DNA of 32,499 nt, from NCBI GenBank assembly GCA_020355325.1, contig CP070664.1, positions 1,057,802 to 1,090,300 on the forward strand, given 5' to 3'. The notes under the pieces are model-generated. The model made no database searches and was not told the origin of the DNA. It was given only the letters and a program-made list of their open reading frames with translations. This document shows, piece after piece, positions 1 through 6,891 of this stretch (positions are counted from its first letter, which is position 1; each line of letters begins with the position of its first letter). A program made the position numbers and the translations under genes. The DNA is from Caldifarciminota bacterium (GTDB lineage: Bacteria > Hydrothermota > Tepidihabitantia > SM23-42).

Positions 1-1152
1 AAATGGAAAGAGGCCGCAGCAGTATACGAACCAGCCGTCCGAAAACTGTTGACTTCAAGCAATGACGTTGTGACCGTGGCATGGATCAATGGGCTTAAAA
101 ACAGGCTTCTCTCTTGCTATCGCAATACGCAAGATCATGAAAGCATCATCCTCACGTACCAGGAAATTTTATCAGAGAATCCTGCTGCTCCATCCGCGCC
201 GGAAGATCAGTATAATCTCGCCCAAGCCTACCTGGATATCAATGATACAAAACAGGCCGCCAAGAATTTTATCTTGGTCGTGGAGCGGTACCCGGTATCA
301 AATTACGCACAACGAGTAGAAACCGAACATGCCGATGTGTTGGATTCCGAACTCGGCTATGACTGGGTGCCATTTTCTACTTTTCGATCTGCATTGAGAC
401 TCAGCCAAACAGGACAATATGAAGAAGCTTTGGCCCAATTCGATGAGGTCATTGAGGTTAAACGTAATAAGGGAATGGCTTATGCGGCCAGATTCCAAAA
501 AGAATTAATTGAATACCGAAAAAACGGCGACGCGGCTGTGTTAAGAGAGAAATTAGCCGCAAACCGTGATGATTACCCCTATGGACTAGGAGGCGTACTT
601 GTTGACCAATTGAATAATCTTTTGGGAGGGATTATCGAGGCTCAAGAGGTGCTCGTCTCAAATCCTGAGGATGTTGGGGCGTACGTGCAAATGGGGCAAT
701 GCTATTATTTTACTCAAGCCTACTATCGCGCAATTGAGGCTTATAAGAATGGGGTAGGTATCGCGCCTGATAACTCGTATTTCCATAATATGCTGGGCTA
801 TAGCTATATGAGTTTACAACAGTATGATGAGGCCGTTTCTGCTTTTCAGAATTTGATTGATGTTGCTCCTGACGATCCCAATTCTTATGATAGTATGGCC
901 GAAGGTTACTATCTGAAAGGGGACACTACTACGGCCATTCAGTTCTACGAGAGAGCCCTTGCCACAGACTCAGGCTTTAGTAATCCCTATTACATGTTGG
1001 GGCAGATTTATTATGAACGTGGACAGAATGAAAAGGCTGTTGCGCATTTAGAGAGATACCTTGAAATCGACACTGGCGGTTTTCGGGCTCAGGACGCCCA
1101 AAATCTGTTAGACCAATTAAATCCACCTTCATCAAATGACGATGAGCCATAG
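1..1152 (+). CDS. TPR-repeat protein, 5' end outside window
   Basis: The reading frame is open from base 1 to the stop at 1150-1152, and the residues before the first possible start (TTG at 49) already read as helical TPR-like sequence. The gene therefore begins upstream of the window and the TTG is probably not the start. The visible 383 residues consist largely of tetratricopeptide units: one near the start, and a clear run of about four 34-residue units in the second half with the usual Gly/Tyr/Ala pattern (for example AYVQMGQCYYFTQAYYRAIE and PYYMLGQIYYERGQNEKAVA). Between them is a less regular helical segment. No membrane segment is visible in this part. TPR proteins serve as protein-protein scaffolds; no partner can be named. 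The next gene follows after 75 bases. Confidence 0.85.
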   Translation, partial: KWKEAAAVYEPAVRKLLTSSNDVVTVAWINGLKNRLLSCYRNTQDHESIILTYQEILSENPAAPSAPEDQYNLAQAYLDINDTKQAAKNFILVVERYPVSNYAQRVETEHADVLDSELGYDWVPFSTFRSALRLSQTGQYEEALAQFDEVIEVKRNKGMAYAARFQKELIEYRKNGDAAVLREKLAANRDDYPYGLGGVLVDQLNNLLGGIIEAQEVLVSNPEDVGAYVQMGQCYYFTQAYYRAIEAYKNGVGIAPDNSYFHNMLGYSYMSLQQYDEAVSAFQNLIDVAPDDPNSYDSMAEGYYLKGDTTTAIQFYERALATDSGFSNPYYMLGQIYYERGQNEKAVAHLERYLEIDTGGFRAQDAQNLLDQLNPPSSNDDEP

Positions 1153-1227
1153 TGTGATTCATCAGGTAAAAACAATAATGATAGATCATTAGTTGCTTCA
1201 ATGAGAAATTGAAATAAAGGAGTTAAT

Positions 1228-2148
1228 ATGGATAAGATATCGCGGAGGGAATTCTTGATTCGGGGAGCCGCGCTGGGGCTTGCATATGCGGGCTTGGGTC
1301 TGATCTCAACGCCAAAAATTTTGAAAGCAATGTCCGAGCCGACACCTTCAGGCGCGTTGGACCTCGCCATAGCCAGAGGAGGTACTCCAGCCGACAATAC
1401 CATAAAGGCTATTCAGTCCCTGGGTGGCATTGAAAGATTTGTCAAAAAGGGCAACAAAGTAGTACTGAAGCCCAATTGCCTCGCGGCGAACCCACCCGAA
1501 ATAGCATCTACCACGAATCCTGATGTGATGGAAGTGATGATAAAGATGTGTCTGCAGGCTGGCGCAAGTGAGGTGTTGGTTATAAGCCATGATCCAGAAA
1601 GGAGCTTTCAGATCAGCGGAATTACGGAGACATGTTCTCGGGCTGGAGCGAGGGTAGTAGCTGCGAATAGTAGAGACCTTTATCAGAGTGTACCCGTATT
1701 TCGAGGGAGATTGCTTCAGAATGTTGAAATTATCAAAGAAATTTTAGATGCAGATGTGTTTATTAATATACCGATTGCCAAACATCATAGTCAGACAGAC
1801 GTGACTCTCAGTATGAAAAATTTGATGGGCATTAATTGGAATCGAGGCTATTTTCATCAGAATGGATTGGATCAAGCTATTGCAGATTTGAACACGGTGG
1901 TCAGACCTAACCTTATTATTATGGATGCTAATCGGATTTTACTGACCAATGGTCCAGGTGGACCTGGTCAAACAAGAGACGACAAAACCGTTATTGCGGG
2001 TACTGATCCGGTTGCCATGGATGCCTATACCGCTACATTGTTCAATAGAACACCCCAGGACAAACAGCATATTCGCTATGCCTATGAATTTGGGGTGGGA
2101 GAGATGAATTTAAACAAGCTAAATATAAAAGAGATTCCGGTTAATTAA
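1228..2148 (+). CDS. Tat-exported DUF362 family protein
   Basis: The 306-residue product begins with a twin-arginine signal (SRREFLIRG followed by a hydrophobic stretch to about residue 28), so it is probably exported folded by the Tat system. The rest matches the DUF362 family as I know it: an early VVLKPN segment, a central DADVFINIPIAKHH segment, the SMKNLMGI motif and a late GTDPVAMDA motif. DUF362 proteins often accompany ferredoxin domains or cofactor-containing redox proteins, but this one shows no cysteine cluster and its reaction is unknown. The start is supported by an AAGGAG ribosome site about 6 bases upstream of ATG 1228. It is followed after 29 bases by the first AhpD-like gene copy. 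Confidence 0.85.
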   Translation: MDKISRREFLIRGAALGLAYAGLGLISTPKILKAMSEPTPSGALDLAIARGGTPADNTIKAIQSLGGIERFVKKGNKVVLKPNCLAANPPEIASTTNPDVMEVMIKMCLQAGASEVLVISHDPERSFQISGITETCSRAGARVVAANSRDLYQSVPVFRGRLLQNVEIIKEILDADVFINIPIAKHHSQTDVTLSMKNLMGINWNRGYFHQNGLDQAIADLNTVVRPNLIIMDANRILLTNGPGGPGQTRDDKTVIAGTDPVAMDAYTATLFNRTPQDKQHIRYAYEFGVGEMNLNKLNIKEIPVN

Positions 2149-2177
2149 TTTTTCATAATGAGAGGGGGAGGTCTCTG

Positions 2178-2453
2178 ATGTTACCGGAGAAACAGAAGTA
2201 GGCTTATTCCGATTTTTATGATTCGGCACGCAATAATAAAATATTAGAACCCAAAACAACGCTGATGATTCATCTGGCGAGTGCCTTAGCCATTGGTTGT
2301 ACTTCTTGAATGGAACATTACTTTGGCGTGGCCAAAGAACAGGGTCTAACCGATGATGAAATAGGTGCTGTGGAATCTATAGTAATGGCTATTGCCGGTT
2401 GCAGAATAGACACGCAGTTTCGAGAGGCATGTGCGAGAAACAAAAAGCACTGA
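2178..2453 (+). pseudogene. AhpD/CMD-like selenoprotein gene, copy 1 (UAG at codon 8)
   Basis: Read through its internal stops, this frame gives a 91-residue carboxymuconolactone decarboxylase/AhpD-like protein with the family active-site region GCTSUMEHYFG. A UGA (2307-2309, codon 44) replaces the second cysteine of the CxxC motif, three residues after Cys41, and a His follows at 47. A second stop, UAG at 2199-2201 (codon 8, AAG in the other copy), breaks the gene near its start, so this copy is probably decaying. It differs from copy 2 at 24 bases, about half of them synonymous. A GGGGGAGG ribosome site precedes ATG 2178. An in-frame ATG at codon 30 would give too short a protein. The UGA is followed by a perfectly paired hairpin (separate entry). 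Confidence 0.75.
2321..2337 (+). promoter_or_regulatory. SECIS-like hairpin after UGA, copy 1
   Basis: Exactly 11 bases after the in-frame UGA lies CTTTGGCGTGGCCAAAG, a perfect 7-bp stem closing a GTG loop, 17 nt in all. The E. coli fdhF SECIS places its minimal 17-nt SelB-binding hairpin at the same distance, 11 nt past UGA, with GU in the loop. The bulged U of the E. coli element is not seen here. The segment is also coding, so pairing alone is not proof. Confidence 0.55.
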
Positions 2454-2476
2454 AAAAGGATTGATGGAATCAAATC

Positions 2477-2506
2477 TTGACATTGACAATTTAAGGGTAT
2501 TATGCT
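2477..2506 (+). promoter_or_regulatory. Possible sigma70-type promoter for AhpD-like copy 2
   Basis: TTGACA at 2477-2482 is followed by TATGCT at 2501-2506 (18-bp spacing); an alternative -10 is TATTAT at 2498-2503 (15 bp). It lies in the gap between the two AhpD-like copies, about 105 bases before the start of copy 2. Match by eye only; promoter rules of this lineage are unknown. Confidence 0.35.
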
Positions 2507-2536
2507 CGTTTGAAATTTTAGAAAAGATAGAAGTTA

Positions 2537-2582
2537 TCTGCCTGACTATGTGCTTGTCAAATGTAAAGATTTGACCCCAAGT
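2537..2582 (+). repeat. 46-bp direct repeat, unit 1, with internal hairpin
   Basis: This 46-bp segment (tctgcctgac to ttgaccccaagt) recurs at 2889-2934 with one mismatch. It contains the perfect inverted repeat GTCAAAT-gtaaag-ATTTGAC. Each unit follows one AhpD-like gene copy, so the duplicated module is gene plus this tail. It could act as a terminator-like hairpin (no U tract) or be the scar of a mobile element. Confidence 0.8.
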
Positions 2583-2610
2583 GAGATCCCCAAGTGAGAG
2601 GAGTTCTTTG

Positions 2611-2883
2611 ATGTTACCAGAGAAACAAAAGAAGGCTTATTCAGATTTTTGTGATTCGGCACGCAATAATAAAATATTGGAACCCAAAACAACGCTGATG
2701 ATTCATCTGGCGAGTGCCTTAGCCATTGGTTGTTCTTCTTGAATGGCGCATTACTTTGGCGTGGCCAGAGAACAGGGTCTAACGGACGATGAAATAGGTG
2801 CTGTAGAGTCTATAGTAATGGCTGTTGCTGCTGGTAGAATAAAAACCCAGTTTCGAGAGGCATGTGCGAGAAGCAAGAAGTGA
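2611..2883 (+). CDS. Probable selenocysteine-containing AhpD/CMD-like protein, copy 2
   Basis: The frame from ATG 2611 to TGA 2881-2883 encodes 90 residues if the internal UGA at 2740-2742 (codon 44) is read as selenocysteine. The protein belongs to the carboxymuconolactone decarboxylase/AhpD superfamily: helical LASALAIGC, then the redox centre CSSU (Cys41, Sec44) with His47, then a LTDDEIGAVESIV helix. AhpD-type proteins are thiol reductase/peroxidase partners using a CxxC disulfide; Sec in place of the second Cys would sharpen that redox role. Every other codon is open, the neighbouring copy has UGA at the same codon, and a hairpin lies 11 nt downstream. Ribosome site GAGAGGAG precedes ATG by about 8 bases. 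An ordinary stop-read annotation would lose this gene. SelA/B/C genes are not in the window, so Sec insertion is inferred. Confidence 0.8.
2754..2770 (+). promoter_or_regulatory. SECIS-like hairpin after UGA, copy 2
   Basis: CTTTGGCGTGGCCAGAG forms the same 7-bp stem as in copy 1. The single base change (A to G) converts one U-A pair to U-G and so keeps the stem. The spacing from UGA is again 11 nt. Together the two copies show conservation of position, length and pairing. Confidence 0.6.
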
Positions 2884-2888
2884 TGGGG

Positions 2889-2934
2889 TCTGCCTGACTA
2901 TGTGCTTGTCACATGTAAAGATTTGACCCCAAGT
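2889..2934 (+). repeat. 46-bp direct repeat, unit 2
   Basis: Same 46-bp sequence as 2537-2582 with one base changed. In this copy an outer inverted repeat is also visible: GGGGTC at 2885-2890 against GACCCC at 2925-2930. The ribosome site of the next gene (AGGAGG) begins immediately at its end. Confidence 0.8.
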
Positions 2935-2946
2935 AGGAGGTAATAA

Positions 2947-4818
2947 ATGGGGAAAATGATAATTGTGGCCTTCACTATTGGTTTCATCATGGTTACGTGC
3001 GCAACGGTAGAATCCAGACAGGAAGGAATCAGCGTGCTCCTATTGGTGTCACGTAATTACGGCCTCAACTACTTTCTCATGAGGGATGTATTTGACCAAT
3101 ACGGTTGGAATGTAGTACATACTGGTGTCCTCGATACAATTACGCCGTGTCCGGCCGTTTACGAACGGCTCGGCATACAACCGATAATCCCTGACCTGCT
3201 CGTTTCGAAGATTACTGATATCACGAACTATGATTGTTTGGTCATCCCGCCCGGCACTGGCAATTATCTAGTTGTTCCAAACGCTTTTGGTGATATCATA
3301 GAAAGTCCTGAAGCTTTAGATTTGATATCGACCGCAGTACAAAGGCAGATTCCTGTTTTTGCGATGTGTGCTGGCGTGCGGGTCTTGGCTGCCGCAGATG
3401 TCGTCGATGGCAAACGCATCGTCGGCTCGCCACGATTTCGAGAAGAATACGAAGCAGCCGGAGCAATCTATGAGGGCAATGAGAGAAATGATACACCACC
3501 CCTCATAGACGGTAGCATCATAACTTCGGCAAGGGGTCAGACATATAATTATGCTAATTCGATGGCAATCGCGACGCTCATTGAAAATCGACAAAAAACT
3601 GGCAAGAAAAAAATGTCAGATGGAGCACATATTGTTGTTAAGGAAATAGATTTTGCTGATGAAGATATTACCTGGGCAAAAACCTATGGTGGTCCGGGTT
3701 CAGATGGAGGCAGGGTTTTGTGCGAGACTGCCGACGGCGGCTACCTCATTGCTGGATACACGTTCCCTCCGGGTTCGAGCGATGCCGACATAGTGGTGCT
3801 TAAAACCGACGCCAATGGAGACGTAGTGTGGGCTAAGACATTTGGCGGTGCCGGTACCGAATATGCGAATGGATGTACTGCTGTGCCTGCCGGATATTTG
3901 ATTACAGGCTATACCACATCGTTTGGGAATGGCTCAAAAGATGTTTATGTAATAAGTCTCGATAACGATGGGAATGAAGTCTGGTCGAAAACATATGGAG
4001 GCCAAAGCTGGGATGTGGGGACGTCTGTATGCGCTGCAGCGGAGGGGGGTTATTTTGTCTGTGGATTTACGCATTCTTATACGGCCGGCGAAGAAGATAT
4101 TTATCTGCTGAAGATTGATAAGGATGGCAATGAGATCTGGTCAAAAACATATGGCGGCGAGAGAATAGAGATGAGTAATTCTATAGCTCTTACCAGTGAC
4201 GGTGGTTGTATTATTGGAGCGACCAGTTTAAGTTACGGTGGAAGGAATACCGATTTTTATGTAATGAAAACAGACGCAGATGGTAATAAACTTTGGGCAG
4301 AATCCTACGCAGCACAAGGTCCAGCGGGTCATGGTTTTGACTGGTGCAAGGCATTCTATGCCACAAGCGACGGCGGGTATGTTATGACAGGCTATGCAGA
4401 CTGTATTGATTTGATGGATGGAGTCGTCATTAAAATCGATGCAGATGGAAATGAAATGTGGCAGAAGACATTCGGCAATAATCCGTATTATGATTATGGT
4501 AATTCTATCTGTGAGATGAAAGACGGTAGTATCGTGGTTGCAGGTATCACGAAATCGATGCGAGACGCATCGACGAAGTTTCAAAATATCTACGACAATG
4601 ATATATGTCTGACGAAGTTTGATAGAGAAGGAAACATTACGTGGCAAAAGACAATCGGCGGGCATGGTTCTGATTGGGCGAGTTCGGTTGTTGTGACGGA
4701 TGAAGACGAGATTTTCGTTCTCGGTCATACAGATTCGGATGGGAACGGTTCTCTTGATATGTGTCTTCTTAAAGTCAGCAGTCATGAGAAATCGAAACAA
4801 AAATCATTGAATAAGTAA
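2947..4818 (+). CDS. Secreted DJ-1/PfpI domain fused to seven-repeat beta-propeller
   Basis: The 623-residue product has an N-terminal hydrophobic signal (about 1-20, with a Cys near 18 that is a poor lipobox), then a DJ-1/PfpI-like class I glutamine-amidotransferase-fold domain at about 28-215. The nucleophile elbow VFAMCAGVR supplies the typical Cys. After a short linker come seven repeats of about 50 residues, each with a W-x-KTYGG start, a DGGY strand and a DIYLLKIDxDG end. Seven such units suggest a closed seven-bladed propeller. Such repeat proteins are usually extracellular; the DJ-1 domain is normally cytoplasmic, so the fusion is unusual. Function is unknown: perhaps an exported stress or binding protein. 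Ribosome site AGGAGG lies 8 bases before ATG 2947. Confidence 0.8.
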   Translation: MGKMIIVAFTIGFIMVTCATVESRQEGISVLLLVSRNYGLNYFLMRDVFDQYGWNVVHTGVLDTITPCPAVYERLGIQPIIPDLLVSKITDITNYDCLVIPPGTGNYLVVPNAFGDIIESPEALDLISTAVQRQIPVFAMCAGVRVLAAADVVDGKRIVGSPRFREEYEAAGAIYEGNERNDTPPLIDGSIITSARGQTYNYANSMAIATLIENRQKTGKKKMSDGAHIVVKEIDFADEDITWAKTYGGPGSDGGRVLCETADGGYLIAGYTFPPGSSDADIVVLKTDANGDVVWAKTFGGAGTEYANGCTAVPAGYLITGYTTSFGNGSKDVYVISLDNDGNEVWSKTYGGQSWDVGTSVCAAAEGGYFVCGFTHSYTAGEEDIYLLKIDKDGNEIWSKTYGGERIEMSNSIALTSDGGCIIGATSLSYGGRNTDFYVMKTDADGNKLWAESYAAQGPAGHGFDWCKAFYATSDGGYVMTGYADCIDLMDGVVIKIDADGNEMWQKTFGNNPYYDYGNSICEMKDGSIVVAGITKSMRDASTKFQNIYDNDICLTKFDREGNITWQKTIGGHGSDWASSVVVTDEDEIFVLGHTDSDGNGSLDMCLLKVSSHEKSKQKSLNK

Positions 4819-4847
4819 AACCCAAAGAATTAAATTAAAAAAGACTG

Positions 4848-5057
4848 GTGTTGGAACATAAATTGATCTTTATTGTGACACTATCGTCGGCTATCCTTTT
4901 TTTCAGCGGTTGTAACCGAAAGAGCCATTTTCCCAAATTGAAAGGAAATTATCTAGGACAGAAACCACCAGGTCTCATACCGGAAATATTTGCACCAGGA
5001 TTCATTTCGACGGGAAAATATTCCGATGACAAAAAAAGTTTACATGGTGGAGTGTGA
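4848..5057 (+). pseudogene. Truncated N-terminus of a propeller (PD40-like) lipoprotein
   Basis: This 69-residue frame starts with a lipoprotein-type signal (hydrophobic core then FFSGC) and continues with YLGQKPPGLIPEIFAPGF, a stretch I associate with the mature N-terminus of WD40-like/PD40 beta-propeller lipoproteins of several hundred residues. It stops after about 20 further residues, so only the head of such a protein remains. The only upstream start is TTG at 4848; an ATG may also have been lost. The remaining bases of the gap 4819-5148 show nothing recognisable. It could be an expressed small lipoprotein, but truncation is more likely. Confidence 0.5.
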
Positions 5058-5148
5058 TAATATACTTCAAAGGAATTTAGGAGTGTTATTAAACAGAAAT
5101 CGATAAAGCACGGGAATAAATATAGAGAGAATTATACAAGAATGTCCT

Positions 5149-5718
5149 ATGAAAGTTTTGGGTATTGTAGGAAGTCCTAGAAAACAAGGTAATACATACG
5201 AACTTATCAAATACACACTGGATAAAATCAAGTCTGGAGGATTTGACACCGAATTAGTACAACTTGCAGGAAAAAAAATTCAACCGTGTACAGCCTGCAA
5301 TACTTGCAAGGAGATAAAGAAGTGTTCGATTGATGACGACCTCTGGGAATTGTTTGAAAAGATGCTCTCGGCAGATGGAATACTGATAGGTTCTCCTGTA
5401 TACAGTGGAACAGCACCAGGATTATTAAAATCTTTACTGGAGAGAACGAGCTGGTTAACGTATACTACGGGACGTAAATTTGAACGCAAGATAGGAGCAC
5501 CAATTGTTGTTGCAGCAAGAGCGGGTCATAATTTCACCCACGCTGAACTCCTCATGTGGTTTCATGCGAAAGGGTTTTACATGGTAGGTTCAAATTACTG
5601 GAATATTGCATTCGGATGGGAAAAGGGTGATGTCGTAAATGATAAAACAGCCTACAGAACGCTCGATTGTTTGGCTGATAATTTTATTTATCTTTTGAAG
5701 CATTTAAAAGAAGCCTAG
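5149..5718 (+). CDS. Iron-sulfur flavoprotein / NADPH-dependent FMN reductase family
   Basis: The 189-residue protein has a flavodoxin fold: the FMN phosphate loop GSPRKQGNT at 9-17, and the GSPVYSGTAPGLLKSLLER segment typical of this family. Between them a compact cysteine motif (CTACNTC plus a Cys after five residues) matches the [4Fe-4S]-binding motif of Isf-type iron-sulfur flavoproteins. These proteins pass electrons between low-potential donors and acceptors in anaerobes. The start follows a weak purine stretch. The next gene begins 4 bases after its stop, so the two are probably co-transcribed. Confidence 0.85.
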   Translation: MKVLGIVGSPRKQGNTYELIKYTLDKIKSGGFDTELVQLAGKKIQPCTACNTCKEIKKCSIDDDLWELFEKMLSADGILIGSPVYSGTAPGLLKSLLERTSWLTYTTGRKFERKIGAPIVVAARAGHNFTHAELLMWFHAKGFYMVGSNYWNIAFGWEKGDVVNDKTAYRTLDCLADNFIYLLKHLKEA

Positions 5719-5722
5719 ATAC

Positions 5723-6208
5723 ATGGCCAAAGATCGAAAAAACACGGAAAAGGACATTGCGAAAAAAATCAAGCTCGAGCCGCCAACGTATTTCTTATTA
5801 TATTTGTTACTCGGGCTCGTTTTACATTTTGTGGTTCCTGTAAAAAAATTAATAATTTTTCCCTATACATTAATTGGGGTACTACTCATTGTTGTCGGGA
5901 TTTGGTTAAACGTCTGGGCAGATAGTTTATTCAAAAGGGCAAATACGACAGTTAAACCATCTGAAAAATCATCTACGTTAGTTTTAGAAGGTCCTTATCG
6001 TCTTAGTCGTCATCCTATGTATTTAGGTATGGTAATCGCTCTTTTAGGTGTAGCAATTATGCTGGGTTCGTTAGTGTCATTTCTTGGGACTATTGTGTGT
6101 TTCATTACTCTGCAGGCAATCTTCATCCCGCATGAGGAAAGAGCAATGGAAGAGACATTCGGCGAAGCGTATACCGAATATAAAAAACGTGTGAGGAGTT
6201 GGATATAA
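5723..6208 (+). CDS. Isoprenylcysteine carboxyl methyltransferase-like membrane protein
   Basis: The 161-residue protein has about four hydrophobic segments (roughly 22-42, 46-66, 90-115 and 117-130) and the SAM-methyltransferase signature of the ICMT/PEMT-like family: GPYRLSRHPMYLGM, followed by an EERAMEETFGEAYTEYKKRV tail. Bacterial members methylate unknown or lipid substrates; prenylated proteins are not expected as targets. It follows the flavoprotein gene by 4 bases and is followed by a meaB-like fragment beginning 2 bases after its stop. Confidence 0.8.
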   Translation: MAKDRKNTEKDIAKKIKLEPPTYFLLYLLLGLVLHFVVPVKKLIIFPYTLIGVLLIVVGIWLNVWADSLFKRANTTVKPSEKSSTLVLEGPYRLSRHPMYLGMVIALLGVAIMLGSLVSFLGTIVCFITLQAIFIPHEERAMEETFGEAYTEYKKRVRSWI

Positions 6209-6209
6209 A

Positions 6210-6308
6210 ATGAATTCTTGGAAAAAATTATTAACTGCTGATAAACGTGTCATTGCCTCAACAATGAGTGTAGTTGAACATGAAAGTAGCAATTCTTTAT
6301 TGGTCTAA
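6210..6308 (+). pseudogene. Relic of the 5' end of meaB
   Basis: A 32-codon frame starting at ATG 6210 encodes MNSWKKLLTADKRVIASTMS followed by VVEHE. This resembles the first 31 residues of the intact MeaB downstream ([20 protein letters not shown], then VVENE), about 15 of 31 identical. The DNA around AGTGTAGTTGA is shared as well. The similarity fades where the next gene, a flavodoxin in another frame, begins at 6280. It looks like a partial duplicate of meaB left at an insertion or rearrangement point; a translated leader is a less likely alternative. Confidence 0.6.
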
Positions 6309-6816
6309 ATCCGGTAATACAGAAAAGGTAGCGGCCGCTATTAAAGAATGCATGCAATCTATCGGTGCAGAAATTGATTATTTGCGTGTCAATGAGGCAA
6401 AAGAGTTAGATTTTTTTGATTATGACCTTATTTGTCTTGGGTTCCCTTCTTATCGTTGGCATCCCCCTCAACCAGTAGAAAATTTCTTAGTGGAGCATTT
6501 CAATAAGCATCAAAAACAAGGACGAATAAAAGTTGGGGCACCACAACTTCCAGGCAAGAGTGTGATTATATTCTGCACATATTCTGGACCTCATACCGGG
6601 ATAAATGAGGCAATTCCGGCGGGTAAATATGCTGCACAGTTTTTTGAACATATAGGTTTCAAAGTTTTAGATGAATTGTACGTCGTTGGCGAATTTCATG
6701 GTGCTGAAGAACTGAACACGCAGGGTAAGCTCGGAGATATTAGGGGAAGACCAAATGAAAAAGATTTAGAAGAAGTTAAAACGAGGGTCAAAAATTTGTT
6801 AAAACATAGAGCATAG
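6280..6816 (+). CDS. Flavodoxin-like protein
   Basis: The product of 178 residues from ATG 6280 has a flavodoxin start: MKVAILYWSKSGNTEKVAAA, with the SKSGNTEK loop binding FMN phosphate. A GFPSYRWHPPQPVENFL segment and a TYSGPHTG segment fit the other flavin loops. Long-chain or menaquinone-dependent-oxidase-like flavodoxins are the closest types. An in-frame TTG lies two codons earlier, but ATG gives the normal N-terminus. The start overlaps the meaB relic in a different frame. It may supply electrons to the surrounding metabolism; no partner is indicated by sequence. Confidence 0.8.
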   Translation: MKVAILYWSKSGNTEKVAAAIKECMQSIGAEIDYLRVNEAKELDFFDYDLICLGFPSYRWHPPQPVENFLVEHFNKHQKQGRIKVGAPQLPGKSVIIFCTYSGPHTGINEAIPAGKYAAQFFEHIGFKVLDELYVVGEFHGAEELNTQGKLGDIRGRPNEKDLEEVKTRVKNLLKHRA

Positions 6817-6891
6817 ATATCTTGTTCTATAATGAACATTTCATGCTAAACAAAATTCTTGAGACTATCTTCATGAAATAATTAGAATCGA

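Noticed and set aside
49-1152. TTG at 49 as the start of the TPR gene
   Set aside because: The frame is open to base 1 and the upstream residues continue the same helical pattern, so the gene is cut by the window edge.
4228-4800. 190-residue minus-strand ORF
   Set aside because: It is antisense to the propeller repeats and its length is explained by the biased codon use of the repeats; no motif or ribosome site.
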